64,000 bases of DNA from Deltaproteobacteria bacterium UBA2409 (lineage in GTDB: Bacteria; Bdellovibrionota_C; UBA2361; DDRT01). The stretch lies in NCBI GenBank assembly GCA_002343185.1, contig DDRT01000003.1, positions 40,566 through 104,565 of the forward strand, read 5' to 3'. Below the pieces are notes generated by a model. It saw nothing but the letters and a program-made list of their open reading frames with translations. It was not told the DNA's origin and did not search any database. How positions within the stretch are numbered: the stretch's first letter is position 1; each line of letters starts with the position of its first letter. This document shows positions 1 to 8,266 of the stretch, in pieces. Both the position numbers and the translations under genes were made by a program.

Positions 1-2
1 GA

Positions 3-1196
3 AACAACGCAGGTCATACACTAGTTGTAAATGGAGAAACTACAAAACTAAGCCTAGTTCCTTCAGGGGTACTTCATTCAAAAACCAAATGTGCTATTGG
101 TGCTGGGGTAGTAATAAACCCTGAAGTTTTTCTTTCAGAAGTTAATAAGCTTAAAGAAGCTGGAGTTGCCGTAGACCCAAGTAGATTAGTAATAGACGGA
201 AGGGCACATTTGATTCTTCCTTATCATGTTGCAGTAGATCAAGCACGTGAAGAGAAAAAGGGTGATAAAAAAATTGGAACAACAGGAAGAGGTATTGGCC
301 CTGCTTATGAAGATGCAGCTGCAAGATGTGGTGTGCAGCTAAGTGAACTAAGAGATCTCCCAAGGCTACTTCAAAGACTTGAAGGTGTAATTGCCGAGAG
401 AAATCTTTATATAAATAAAGTTCTAGGAGTAGATAAAACAGTAACACTCTCAGAAGTTGAAGGGGTTTTAAAGCGTGTAGCACCTTTGATTCTGCCTTTT
501 ATGGCAGATGTAAGTTACCTCGTTCATGAAGCATCTCTAAGAGAAGAAAAAATAGTTTTTGAGGGTGCTCAAGGCACATTGCTAGATAAGAATTTTGGAA
601 CTATTCCATTTGTGACCTCTTCGCACACAATAGCAGGAGCAGTTTCAACGGGGGTAGGAGTTTCACCAAAAATTGTAGGGCATGTTTTAGGAGTTGCAAA
701 AGCTTATTCAACTAGGGTTGGTAGTGGGCCTTTTCCTTCTGAGATTTTTGGAGAGCTTGCTGATAAATTAAGAACAGTTGGTGGAGAATTTGGAACAGTC
801 ACCGGAAGGTCAAGGAGGATCGGTTGGTTTGATGCTGTTGGAATGAGATATGCTGCAAGAGTAAATGGGATCACAAGCCTTGCACTTACAAAACTAGATG
901 TATTATCAAATATCCCGAAAATAAAAGTATGCGTTGGCTATAACGGTATTACTGATGAAGGGCTATTTTTAAACAATCTTGAAAACATCGAGCCTAACTA
1001 TATTGAGCTTGATGGATGGGAGGGTGATATTTCAAAAGCCCAGAAACTTCATCATCTTCCACAAACTGCCCAAGTTTATCTTTCAAGTCTTGAAGAGCTT
1101 TGTGGAATTCCAATTAGTATGATTAGTGTTGGAGCAGAAAGAGATGCCACTATCTTTTCTAATCAGGCAAGTTTTATTAAAGGATTCATTCAATGA
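3..1196 (+). CDS. purA: Adenylosuccinate synthase, 5' end missing
   Basis: Converts IMP and aspartate to adenylosuccinate using GTP, the first committed step of AMP synthesis in the cytoplasm. The frame is open from base 3, so the gene starts upstream of the window. 397 residues are visible against about 430 usual, so roughly 30 N-terminal residues, including the GDEGKGK P-loop, are lost. The first visible residues are NNAGHT, the conserved IMP-site motif. Further on come TTGRGIGPAYEDAAAR, FEGAQGTLLD, GVAKAYSTRVGSGPFPSE and GTVTGRSRRIGW, all hallmarks of PurA. The stop codon overlaps the next ATG (ATGA), implying translational coupling to the receiver-LpxC gene. Confidence 0.97.
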   Translation, partial: NNAGHTLVVNGETTKLSLVPSGVLHSKTKCAIGAGVVINPEVFLSEVNKLKEAGVAVDPSRLVIDGRAHLILPYHVAVDQAREEKKGDKKIGTTGRGIGPAYEDAAARCGVQLSELRDLPRLLQRLEGVIAERNLYINKVLGVDKTVTLSEVEGVLKRVAPLILPFMADVSYLVHEASLREEKIVFEGAQGTLLDKNFGTIPFVTSSHTIAGAVSTGVGVSPKIVGHVLGVAKAYSTRVGSGPFPSEIFGELADKLRTVGGEFGTVTGRSRRIGWFDAVGMRYAARVNGITSLALTKLDVLSNIPKIKVCVGYNGITDEGLFLNNLENIEPNYIELDGWEGDISKAQKLHHLPQTAQVYLSSLEELCGIPISMISVGAERDATIFSNQASFIKGFIQ

Positions 1197-2473
1197 TTCT
1201 GATCGTTGATGATGAACCAGGAATTAGACACGTTCTTGAAGGAATGTTAACCGAGGAAGGTTATAAAGCATCAAGTGTAGAGAGTGGTGAAGCTGCACTT
1301 AAAGAGCTTGCCCAGTCTGATATTAAACTTGTCCTTTTAGATATCTGGATGCCAGGTCAGGACGGGATGCAGGTTTTAAAAGAGATTAAAGAGAGATTTC
1401 CTAATGTTCAGGTCATAATGATGAGCGGACACGCTTCAATTGCAACAGCAGTTAAGGCAACCCAGCTTGGAGCAGCAGATTTTCTTGAAAAACCTCTTGA
1501 TTCTGAAGGCACCCTTAGAGTTATTAAAAATGCATTAGAAAGTTCTGTTATGGAAGGACAAAATTCAGAGATTCCTGACTTAGAACCTGGTGCTGCAAAA
1601 AAACTTTCTGGTTCCTTAAATACAGAAGTATTTAAAGACAACTGGAGTAGAGGAGAAAAATTTAAACAGAAAACTCTAGCAAAAAGTGCTGTAATGTATG
1701 GTCAGGGGCTTCACTCAGGAAGGCGCTCAGGACTTCTGCTTGAGCCGCTACCAGAAAACTCAGGGATCCACTTTGTTGGAGTTTCAGATGATTTTCCAGT
1801 CCCAGCACATGTAAGTTTCGTAGAATCAACGGGATGGGCAACAACGTTAAGACTTGGAAAAACCCAAGCAGGAACGATTGAGCATCTTATGTCTGCTCTT
1901 CATGCTTATGGGATCTCAAATCTTTTAATTAAGTGTAACCATGAGGTTCCTGTTATGGACGGATCATCAAGAGAGTTTTGCGATCTTTTTGATCGGGTTG
2001 GAGTAGTTGAGCAGGAAGCAGATTGGTATGCAGTGAGAGTTGAAAAACCTATTGAGATCAAAAAGGGTGAAGAGTGGATAAAAATCGAGCCATCTGATGA
2101 TTTTTCTGTCCGCTATACTTTAAAATATCCAAAACCACTTGGTGAGCAGGAGTTTTCATTCACATTGAACGATAGCTACAAGGAGACTATCTCGAGGGCT
2201 AGAACTTTTGGTTTTATGCGGGACTTAGGAAAACTCCAGGCTCAAGGGCTTGCCCTTGGGGGTCGTTTTGATAATTGTGTTTTGTTTGGGGAAGATGGTT
2301 CTTTAAATGGTGAGCTAAGATATCCGGATGAGCCTGTTAGACATAAGATATTAGATGCTATTGGAGATCTTTATTTACTGGGAAGAAAAATTCAAGGAAA
2401 AGTAACAGCTCATATGACAGGTCACTCAGATAATATAGCAATTCTAAAAGCTATCTGGGATGCGCGCTCTTAG
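1193..2473 (+). CDS. lpxC: Response-regulator receiver domain fused to LpxC deacetylase
   Basis: 426 residues with two domains. Residues 1-120 are a CheY-type receiver with the acidic pair D6/D7, phospho-acceptor D50 (LLDIWMPGQDG), S78 and K100. A linker at about 120-160 is followed by UDP-3-O-acyl-N-acetylglucosamine deacetylase, the committed step of lipid A synthesis. Its zinc and catalytic motifs are present: EHLMSAL (E230, H231), VPVMDGSS, RARTFGFMRD, VRHKILDAIGD (H384, D388) and a terminal GHSDN (H411). LpxC is normally a stand-alone enzyme of about 300 residues. The fusion implies that phosphorylation or receiver dimerisation could control lipid A flux; that is inference. The ATG overlaps the purA stop, and the 3' end overlaps the next gene by 14 bases. 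Confidence 0.93.
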   Translation: MILIVDDEPGIRHVLEGMLTEEGYKASSVESGEAALKELAQSDIKLVLLDIWMPGQDGMQVLKEIKERFPNVQVIMMSGHASIATAVKATQLGAADFLEKPLDSEGTLRVIKNALESSVMEGQNSEIPDLEPGAAKKLSGSLNTEVFKDNWSRGEKFKQKTLAKSAVMYGQGLHSGRRSGLLLEPLPENSGIHFVGVSDDFPVPAHVSFVESTGWATTLRLGKTQAGTIEHLMSALHAYGISNLLIKCNHEVPVMDGSSREFCDLFDRVGVVEQEADWYAVRVEKPIEIKKGEEWIKIEPSDDFSVRYTLKYPKPLGEQEFSFTLNDSYKETISRARTFGFMRDLGKLQAQGLALGGRFDNCVLFGEDGSLNGELRYPDEPVRHKILDAIGDLYLLGRKIQGKVTAHMTGHSDNIAILKAIWDARS

Positions 2474-3455
2474 CCTGGTTTTGTTTTTTCTACTTTCATG
2501 TAACAGCTCTAATCAAAGAGAGGTAGAGACTTTAGGAGCAGTTCTTTCACTTACAGGTCCTGCTGGTGAGCAGGGCAAAAACATTAAGCATGGTATAGAG
2601 TTAGCAGCTAAAGAGCATGGGGTAAGAGTGCTATTTGAAGATGATGGTACAAACCCTTCAAGAGCTGTAAGGGGATTACTAAAGCTTTCAACTGAAAAAA
2701 AGTTAATCGGAGTTGTAGGAGGTGTTTGGGATTATCTTGCTTTAGCAATGTATCCTGTAGCTGATAGAAATCAGATTAAATTAATTACTCCTAGTAATCC
2801 TATTGAGATTATCCCAGAGCAGTTTCAAAGAGGGGGTCTATTAGGAACAGTGGCGCCATCCTTAAAGTCAGAAAGGGATGCAGTTTACAAGTTTTTAAAA
2901 TCGAAAAAACCTAAATCTGTAACAACTGTTATTCCAAATGTTCCTTTTGGTGAGTCAAAAAGAATGATGTTTGAAGAGGTAGCAAAAGAGCTTAAAATAG
3001 AGGTTTTTCCAAGCTTTGAATTTTCTACAGAAAGTCCAAGAACTGATTCAATGCGACTTGCTGCTGCAAAGATACGTGAACTAAACCCCGATCTAGTTTT
3101 AGTAATAACTGATTATGATGGGTTAGCAACTTTGGCAAAAGAAGGGTTAACCTCTGTTATTCTTACCTCTCAACATCTTGATAAGGCTTTAGAGTTTCAG
3201 GAATCAGATTATTCAAATTTTTATGCGATCTATCCAAAAGTTTTTGATTCAGATTTTGAAAAGAGATTTATTGATCATTTCGGTGAACCACCACGTGTAT
3301 TTGCAGCGCATGGATATGATGCAGCAAAAGCTTTGATATTAAACAAACCCTTTAAAGGAGCCACAGGTGATTGTGATCCAAATAAGGTTCAGGTGTGTGA
3401 AGGGGTTGCAGAGATTTTTGGGGTTAAAGATGGTGCTTTGGAGGTTGTTAGGTAG
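2460..3455 (+). CDS. Periplasmic-binding lipoprotein (branched-chain amino-acid receptor fold)
   Basis: 331 residues. A short signal peptide ends in the lipobox LLSC, with lipidated Cys14, so the protein should be anchored in the envelope. The mature part follows the Leu/Ile/Val-binding (Peripla_BP_6) pattern: LGAVLSLTGPAGEQGKNIKHG near the N-terminus, then VGGVWDYLALAMYPVADRN, SVTTVIPNVPFGESKRMMF, PDLVLVITDYDG and FAAHGYDAAKAL. No permease or ATPase genes lie nearby, so it may be a sensor or cell-wall-linked receptor (LppC-like) rather than a transporter part. It overlaps the receiver-LpxC gene by 14 bases, so the two are probably co-transcribed. The ligand cannot be told from sequence. Confidence 0.8.
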   Translation: MRALSLVLFFLLSCNSSNQREVETLGAVLSLTGPAGEQGKNIKHGIELAAKEHGVRVLFEDDGTNPSRAVRGLLKLSTEKKLIGVVGGVWDYLALAMYPVADRNQIKLITPSNPIEIIPEQFQRGGLLGTVAPSLKSERDAVYKFLKSKKPKSVTTVIPNVPFGESKRMMFEEVAKELKIEVFPSFEFSTESPRTDSMRLAAAKIRELNPDLVLVITDYDGLATLAKEGLTSVILTSQHLDKALEFQESDYSNFYAIYPKVFDSDFEKRFIDHFGEPPRVFAAHGYDAAKALILNKPFKGATGDCDPNKVQVCEGVAEIFGVKDGALEVVR

Positions 3456-3484
3456 GCATACAATATTTCCAGAATCTGTTTTTT

Positions 3485-3594
3485 ACTTTGGGGGTCAGGC
3501 CGCCGTATTATTGCTTCGTCCGCTAGCGCGGACGATAGATTCCTGACCAGTCTAGTCCCTGTCTGGTCAAGCCTGCCGGCGTGACCCCCAAAGT
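3485..3594 (+). repeat. Dispersed palindromic repeat, family A, full copy 1
   Basis: About 110 bp with 13-bp perfect terminal inverted repeats (ACTTTGGGGGTCA at 3485-3497 and its complement at 3582-3594). The interior holds a GTCCGC-TAGC-GCGGAC hairpin near 3518-3533 and a CTGACCAG/CTGGTCA pair. Related copies lie at 15651-15745 (opposite strand) and 24735-24835, with shorter forms at 14028, 21391, 21456, 39109, 47101, 48022 and 55926. The GC-rich content contrasts with the AT-rich genes. It resembles REP/MITE-type elements mobilised in trans; no transposase is visible here. Confidence 0.85.
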
Positions 3595-3715
3595 TATACA
3601 CTCTCTTTCATCAATTTAATTAAGGAACACGATAGTTTTGGCTCTTATGTTTTGGGTCAAAGCACTTATTCAAAGTTTGATTAACATTTCTTGATAGTGT
3701 TCAATATTAAGCAGA

Positions 3716-4606
3716 ATGCTACAGCAGTTTAATTCACCTAAATTTCATCTTATTGCTGATCTGAGTGAATGTGATCCAAATGGGAGTTACGTAATAGTGG
3801 ATCAAGATCGCATTATTTTTAGTGACACCACTGGAAGGTATAAAGAATTTAACCGTTCACAGGGGCGACTAACCGAGATGGTCCAAGGCAATGCGCGAAC
3901 CTTATTTAAGGATCCAAGTGGAAGGATTTTGGGGGTTTCTAACCCAAAATCGATTCCAAATCTTGATTGTCCCCCAAATCATGAACCACATCCAGTTGTA
4001 GGATTAAGTAATGGTTTTTTTGCAGGATGTACGCAAAATTCTACGAAGACTTATGCTGCTCTATGGAATGATGAAGGGCAGTTGTTATCATCCTGTTTAT
4101 TTAGCCCAACAAGTGTTTCTATTTCTGGTTCTGACATCAACAATGTATTTGCTGGGGAGTTTGGAACTGAGAAAGTTATTTTTCACCATGAAGGTAGTAA
4201 GTTAGCTATTAGAACATTTAGTGGAAAAGATTCCGTCCCAACCGAAATTTGCCCTTTTGGAAATATAATCGGCACATGCAGTGTAGAAGGAGATCAGGTG
4301 TTCACTGTTTGGGATCTAAAAGGTGAAATAATCTACCAGCATGATAAAGTTTCAGCGCCAATCGGCGCATTTGCTGATGGTACAATTGTAATTAAAACTG
4401 CCAGTGGATACGAAATGGGTAAAGTTGATAGTGGATTCACCCAGTTAACTATAGATGATTTTCAATCCTTTAAGGGGTTCGAACTAAAACGAATCCTTGC
4501 CTGCTCGAGTAATGGATTGATGATTATATCACTTTCGCCTGAAGGAATAGCCAGGGAGGCTTTGGCCTTAGTTGGTCCAGAGACATATAAATCAAAGAAA
4601 AGCTGA
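3716..4606 (+). CDS. Hypothetical protein, 296 residues
   Basis: I do not recognise this protein. It has no signal peptide or membrane segment. It is rich in Gly, Asp, Asn and Ser with short beta-strand-like blocks ending in phrases such as DQDRIIFSDTTGRYKEF, DPSGRILGVSN and DGTIVIKTASGYEMG, which would suit a small beta-propeller; that is inference only. No convincing Shine-Dalgarno precedes the ATG; an AT-rich -10-like AATATT ends 7 bases before it. It stands alone between a repeat and the next small gene. Start choice is uncertain. Confidence 0.6.
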   Translation: MLQQFNSPKFHLIADLSECDPNGSYVIVDQDRIIFSDTTGRYKEFNRSQGRLTEMVQGNARTLFKDPSGRILGVSNPKSIPNLDCPPNHEPHPVVGLSNGFFAGCTQNSTKTYAALWNDEGQLLSSCLFSPTSVSISGSDINNVFAGEFGTEKVIFHHEGSKLAIRTFSGKDSVPTEICPFGNIIGTCSVEGDQVFTVWDLKGEIIYQHDKVSAPIGAFADGTIVIKTASGYEMGKVDSGFTQLTIDDFQSFKGFELKRILACSSNGLMIISLSPEGIAREALALVGPETYKSKKS

Positions 4607-4658
4607 GAAGTAAGTAAAAACTGTGACATTATTGGCTTAAGGGTTAATTCAAGACTAC

Positions 4659-4664
4659 TATACT
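4659..4664 (+). promoter_or_regulatory. Candidate -10 element (TATACT)
   Basis: TATACT ends 6 bases before the ATG at 4671, placing the expected transcription start at or next to the start codon. The -35 is weak (TTAAGG at 4637-4642). No Shine-Dalgarno is visible, so a leaderless transcript is plausible. Confidence 0.5.
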
Positions 4665-4670
4665 GGCTAT

Positions 4671-5048
4671 ATGCTTGAAGGAGCACCTCTTAATAGTACT
4701 GAGCAACACCTATCGGTAGCCGAACTAGCATTCAGAAATAAAGACTCTCAGAATAGATCAGGAGTGCTTGCTGAAAATGCTAGAGGGTTAGCAGTTCAAT
4801 TCTTAAAGATGAGAAAAGAGATTCTAAAATTACTTGATAAGGGATCACAGGAAGCGATAGTAGCCAAGCTAAGAGGGATGAAGATCTGTTTAGTAATTAT
4901 AGAGAGAAGGCTTGATACTGATTATTTTATAAATATGAATGATATGTTTGAAGGCTTGTTAGAGGATGTACAGCAGGAAAGACCAGAGATCTCCCGTGAT
5001 TCTATCTTTAGGCATGTAGAGGAAGAACAAAGTATTGAAGAGAGTTAA
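4671..5048 (+). CDS. Hypothetical small helical protein, 125 residues
   Basis: Not recognised. It is a charged, soluble, mostly helical protein (for example ARGLAVQFLKMRKEILKLLD, residues about 37-56) with an acidic tail HVEEEQSIEES. It has no signal peptide. The start at 4671 is supported by a TATACT -10 element six bases upstream and by the lack of any Shine-Dalgarno. The neighbours are unrelated orphan genes, each apparently with its own promoter. Confidence 0.55.
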   Translation: MLEGAPLNSTEQHLSVAELAFRNKDSQNRSGVLAENARGLAVQFLKMRKEILKLLDKGSQEAIVAKLRGMKICLVIIERRLDTDYFINMNDMFEGLLEDVQQERPEISRDSIFRHVEEEQSIEES

Positions 5049-5090
5049 TCTAAACTACGCCTACGCTTAAATTTAAGCAAAAGAGCTTAT

Positions 5091-5119
5091 TTGTATAGCG
5101 AGTTCGCTTGAAGTATAAT
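5091..5119 (+). promoter_or_regulatory. Candidate sigma-70 promoter TTGTAT-N17-TATAAT
   Basis: A -35 TTGTAT (5091-5096) and a perfect -10 TATAAT (5114-5119) are 17 bases apart. The ATG at 5128 is 8 bases past the -10, so the transcript would be essentially leaderless. Confidence 0.7.
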
Positions 5120-5127
5120 TTTCTTCA

Positions 5128-5466
5128 ATGGAACGAAGTGCCCGATTTATTCCTTTAGTTGCAGCAACATCACTTATAGCTGGATGCTTTAGTGGCCCCA
5201 GACCAGATCCGGGTTCCATGATTAGGGTTGACGGAGATACTCAAGCACTCGATCTAATTAGAAGAAATGATAGTATTATTATAGTACCAAAAGGAACGCC
5301 CGGAAAAATCTATGTCTCCTCAGGTGAAGGAGCAGCGGAACAGGCTAAAATTCAAGAAGATGGAACTTTAATTGTAGTTGGAGATGTGGCTTCAAAAGAT
5401 AAGATAGTAGTCATTGAATTTCTTGAGAATGGCCATACGAGAGCTATCTATGAAAATAAAAAATAA
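5128..5466 (+). CDS. Small lipoprotein, unknown function
   Basis: 112 residues. A signal peptide ends in the lipobox LIAGC, with Cys20 as the predicted lipidation site, so it is probably an envelope lipoprotein. The mature part has short beta-like blocks (SIIIVPKGTPGKIYVSSG, GTLIVVGDVASKDKIVVIEFLENG) that suggest a small beta-sandwich. No family is recognised. The ATG is backed by a TTGTAT-N17-TATAAT promoter ending eight bases upstream. The stop codon abuts a family B palindromic repeat. Confidence 0.65.
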   Translation: MERSARFIPLVAATSLIAGCFSGPRPDPGSMIRVDGDTQALDLIRRNDSIIIVPKGTPGKIYVSSGEGAAEQAKIQEDGTLIVVGDVASKDKIVVIEFLENGHTRAIYENKK

Positions 5467-5562
5467 TGAACCTTGCGCGATCCAGTTTTGAGCTTGGAAA
5501 GCTCGAAAATGAGCGAGCATTGCAGGGCGAGGTTAGGTTTCAAAACACGCCGTAGAAGACAC
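5467..5562 (-). repeat. Dispersed palindromic repeat, family B, copy 1
   Basis: On the minus strand this reads CTCGCCCTGCAATGCTC, then a TTTTCGAGCTTTCC/AAGCTCAAAA stem-loop, then GATCGCGCAAGGTT. The same order occurs at 29651-29749 and 47338-47454 on the plus strand. It lies immediately after the lipoprotein stop codon and could act as a transcript-end structure. Confidence 0.75.
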
Positions 5563-5608
5563 AGTTAAATTATTACTAACTCTCGAAATCCGAATGAGCT
5601 AGTTTTAT

Positions 5609-6451
5609 TCAACGAGTTCCAACTAAATAAGACCGATTCTTGCTTTTGAAAAGATTTTGTAAACTGTTAGCACCTCTAAAATGAAATTCCCCAGCTACTA
5701 CTACACAATTTACGTCGGTACCAATTGTGCCTAACCACTCTTTGTTCCTTTTTCCTAGCTGATATTCTTCGGTCCAATTATTGAACTTATTACGTGCGCT
5801 CTTGACCTCAGATTCTTCAGATTGACTGACTTTGAAATCAAAGTCTGAGAGTTTTTTAGATATAAGTTTAGGCAATTTATCATTGTCTTGCTCAAGTGCT
5901 CCCATTACAGCGATAAACCTTGGTATACCATCACTTTTATTTCCAAGATTTATGACCTTTAACCCTTGTTTTTTCATCTCTGCAATGAGTATTTCGTACT
6001 CATTCAAGCAGTACCCATAGTACAGAAATGTTAAGTTCCATTTCTGGGAGTTATATGTTTCTAAGCCTCGGACACCTACTTTAGAGTCATCTGGAGTTGT
6101 GTCTCTTAAAGGAGAATTGGCAAGATCGTAGTCCGTATCAATCTTTATACCTCCCCCGTTTAGTACACTGGCTTGCCATTTTTTCAAGCGATCACGGTCG
6201 CTCGGGTTTGCTAAAACGCCCTCCATATAAACAGGCCCTAGTGATTTGAATGTTTCTGAGTCTACTGGATTTCGCGAATGATCTTCTGGTAGAAATAAAG
6301 TTGTAGTACCACTATTTGGGTTTAAGTACTCCTCCTTGATTCTAACTCCAAGTTTTTCAACTTCTCCACGAAAATCGGCCGGCTTTGGGGGTAATTGAGC
6401 TAAATTCCACCCTAATAGCGCGACTCCAGCTGCTACCCCTGGTTTAATCAT
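5609..6451 (-). CDS. Hypothetical protein, possibly TraB/ChaN-like fold
   Basis: 280 residues. Family not firmly recognised. Near the N-terminus TTTLFLPEDHSRNP followed by LGPVYMEGVLAN, and near the C-terminus NCVVVAGEFHFRGANSLQNLF followed by SYLVG, echo the spaced E/H and GxxH motifs of the TraB/PrgY/ChaN fold; this is a weak, by-eye resemblance. The N-terminus (GVAAGVALLGWNLAQ) could be a signal or a weak anchor. The start overlaps the stop of the upstream Cys-rich gene by four bases, so the two form an operon. Its role is unknown. Confidence 0.5.
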   Translation of the reverse strand: MIKPGVAAGVALLGWNLAQLPPKPADFRGEVEKLGVRIKEEYLNPNSGTTTLFLPEDHSRNPVDSETFKSLGPVYMEGVLANPSDRDRLKKWQASVLNGGGIKIDTDYDLANSPLRDTTPDDSKVGVRGLETYNSQKWNLTFLYYGYCLNEYEILIAEMKKQGLKVINLGNKSDGIPRFIAVMGALEQDNDKLPKLISKKLSDFDFKVSQSEESEVKSARNKFNNWTEEYQLGKRNKEWLGTIGTDVNCVVVAGEFHFRGANSLQNLFKSKNRSYLVGTR

Positions 6452-7377
6452 TTTAATTCAACCCTACCTGGCTTGCATCTACATGGTTTAGCCAATTCTC
6501 TACGCAATCTATTCGCTTCCCTTTGTAGTTCGTTGATCCTTGTTTCGAGTTTCATAGTTTCAGCGCGTGCTTTAAACTCAACTTCCCTTAACTTTAATAT
6601 AGCATCAGTGAATTTTTCTTCAGCTTGGAACAGAGTGAGACACTCAACAGCGCCACCTCCACCAACAAAATCTATTAGTCCTTCGCATATTCCGACCCCA
6701 GCTCCAGGGCGTCCTAACTGTAGGAGGAAATCATTATATTTCTTCTCAGCAACTTTTTTTCCGAGATCAATAAATTTTTTAGATAAATTTCTTTTTGCAA
6801 TTGCTAGACAAATCGCTGCCTGGGCACCAGGAGGACAAGATAGTGCTTTAGCTAATCGAACAGCTTTACCACACTTAGCCCATGGAAAAAGATTTGCGAC
6901 AAGATTACCGGCAGTTAATATGGCTCCCCAAGCAGGATTGAATTCTCTTAGTAGCTTATCAAATTCGGCTTGTAGTGCATCAGCTTCATGTTTGAAGAGA
7001 ATTTCTGTAGCAACTGTACCAGCCAAATATTTTTGCTTTTCAGTAATTAGCTTTTCAACTTTTTCAAGATCTACTCTTAGATTCTCCTTATGGCAGTTGC
7101 ATCCTGCAACTTCATCTGCACAGCATTCTCGCGTTGAAGAAATTTCGATTGCACCATATGAGGCTAAAAAATCACCATCAGAAACACATGATGCACAAGC
7201 ATCGATTTTTGTTCCTTCAATCGGCTCATATTCTTCTAAGATCTGAATGCCATCAGAGTCATCAACAATATCTGCAATTCCTAATTCCTCGCAGGTTCCA
7301 AACTCTCCGTCATCGATGGCAAAGGTGGTGCTTGCAAGAAAAAGAATAATTGCAACATAGCTGATCAAGAATCTCAT
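6448..7377 (-). CDS. Secreted Cys-rich protein with coiled coil, unknown function
   Basis: 309 residues. It has a clear Sec signal peptide (ISYVAIILFLASTTFA, cleavage after about residue 20). The mature N-terminal part has many cysteines (CASC, ECCADEVAGCNC, residues about 60-94), probably disulfide-bonded or metal-binding outside the cytoplasm. A central hydrophobic stretch follows, then a predicted coiled coil (about 245-295, ARAETMKLETRINELQREA) and a terminal PCRCKPG. A strong Shine-Dalgarno AGGAGG lies 10 bases upstream of the ATG. It is translationally coupled to the downstream TraB-like gene. No family recognised. Confidence 0.6.
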   Translation of the reverse strand: MRFLISYVAIILFLASTTFAIDDGEFGTCEELGIADIVDDSDGIQILEEYEPIEGTKIDACASCVSDGDFLASYGAIEISSTRECCADEVAGCNCHKENLRVDLEKVEKLITEKQKYLAGTVATEILFKHEADALQAEFDKLLREFNPAWGAILTAGNLVANLFPWAKCGKAVRLAKALSCPPGAQAAICLAIAKRNLSKKFIDLGKKVAEKKYNDFLLQLGRPGAGVGICEGLIDFVGGGGAVECLTLFQAEEKFTDAILKLREVEFKARAETMKLETRINELQREANRLRRELAKPCRCKPGRVELK

Positions 7378-7476
7378 AAGGTAGTCCTCCTGGTGGGGTT
7401 AGTACTACAGCTGACAATTAGAATATAGTTATATGATATGAAATTAGAACGGATGTTCTATACTAGCTGTCGAGAT

Positions 7477-8097
7477 TTAGTCCTTTGATCTCTTTCTACG
7501 ATTGGCAATTAGGTAAGCAGCAGCTACTCCAGCTAAAACTAAAGATCCAGTCTCAGGTACTGGATCAGGTTCTGCCATGAACAGTTCGTGACTTCTGCCT
7601 CCTAGTATACTATTAGGACTTTCGGACAGAGCATTTTTAGCCACAAGTCGAGTCAGGTTAGCCCTAAATGGTTTACTGAGTCTTTGATACTCTTCAGAAT
7701 GAGCCATATCTAATAGTGTGTTTAAATCAACATCAAATTGTGCGGTTTTAAACTTATAGGTTTTTTCGGTAAGGACAGGCTTAGCTAACCAATTTGCATC
7801 GTATAGTGTTAGGGGAGTTCCTTCAAAGTGTAAAAAAACTGAACCTTTGGTTCCAAGGGTAATTAACGATCCACCCTTAAATCCCGTTTTCTCAATGATA
7901 AATGGGTCTTGTGGTTTGATATGAAAGGTAACTTCACCTGTTCCATCTTCTAGATTTAATTTAAATGGAATTTCTTGTAACGCCATATTCAAAGAAGGGT
8001 TGTCATTTTTTGATAGTGGAACATAATCATTGGTGCTTTGAGCAAGGCTGACTGAAGCAGCAGCTGTTAATGCTATGGCTAATTTTGTAGATGGCAT
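7477..8097 (-). CDS. PEP-CTERM-like sorted surface protein
   Basis: 206 residues. It has an N-terminal signal peptide (LAIALTAAASVSLAQ). The C-terminus carries a sorting-signal layout: VPETG at about 183, a hydrophobic span (SLVLAGVAAAYLIA) and a basic tail NRRKRSKD. The usual VPEP is VPET here. In PEP-CTERM systems such tails are cut by exosortase and the protein is exported to the outer surface or exopolysaccharide; no exosortase gene is in this window. The body has no recognised domain. It stands alone, divergent from the 239/994-residue pair. Confidence 0.7.
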   Translation of the reverse strand: MPSTKLAIALTAAASVSLAQSTNDYVPLSKNDNPSLNMALQEIPFKLNLEDGTGEVTFHIKPQDPFIIEKTGFKGGSLITLGTKGSVFLHFEGTPLTLYDANWLAKPVLTEKTYKFKTAQFDVDLNTLLDMAHSEEYQRLSKPFRANLTRLVAKNALSESPNSILGGRSHELFMAEPDPVPETGSLVLAGVAAAYLIANRRKRSKD

Positions 8098-8180
8098 ATT
8101 CTATATCGGTTATACCTTATTAATCGATCTTTGTTACATTTTTTTATAGAAAATGCTCAAATCTATCCACCCCATTCAGT

Positions 8181-8242
8181 CCCTCAGATGAGATAAATGC
8201 CCCGTAATAGTAGAAATTCAGGGCATTCATCTCACCTGAGGG
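8181..8242. repeat. Long near-perfect inverted repeat (22-bp arms)
   Basis: Arms 8181-8202 and 8221-8242 pair over 22 bases with two mismatches (both tolerated as G-T), around an 18-base loop. It sits between the divergent PEP-CTERM gene and the 239/994-residue pair, just upstream of the latter's promoter. There is no T-run, so it is not a typical terminator. Confidence 0.7.
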
Positions 8243-8266
8243 AGAAGAGGAGGGCTGACCCAAGTG

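Noticed and set aside
6473..7246. Long open frame on the plus strand (257 codons)
   Set aside because: It is antisense to the Cys-rich secreted gene, which has a signal peptide, an AGGAGG site and a coupled partner. The plus-strand product is low-complexity and unrecognisable.
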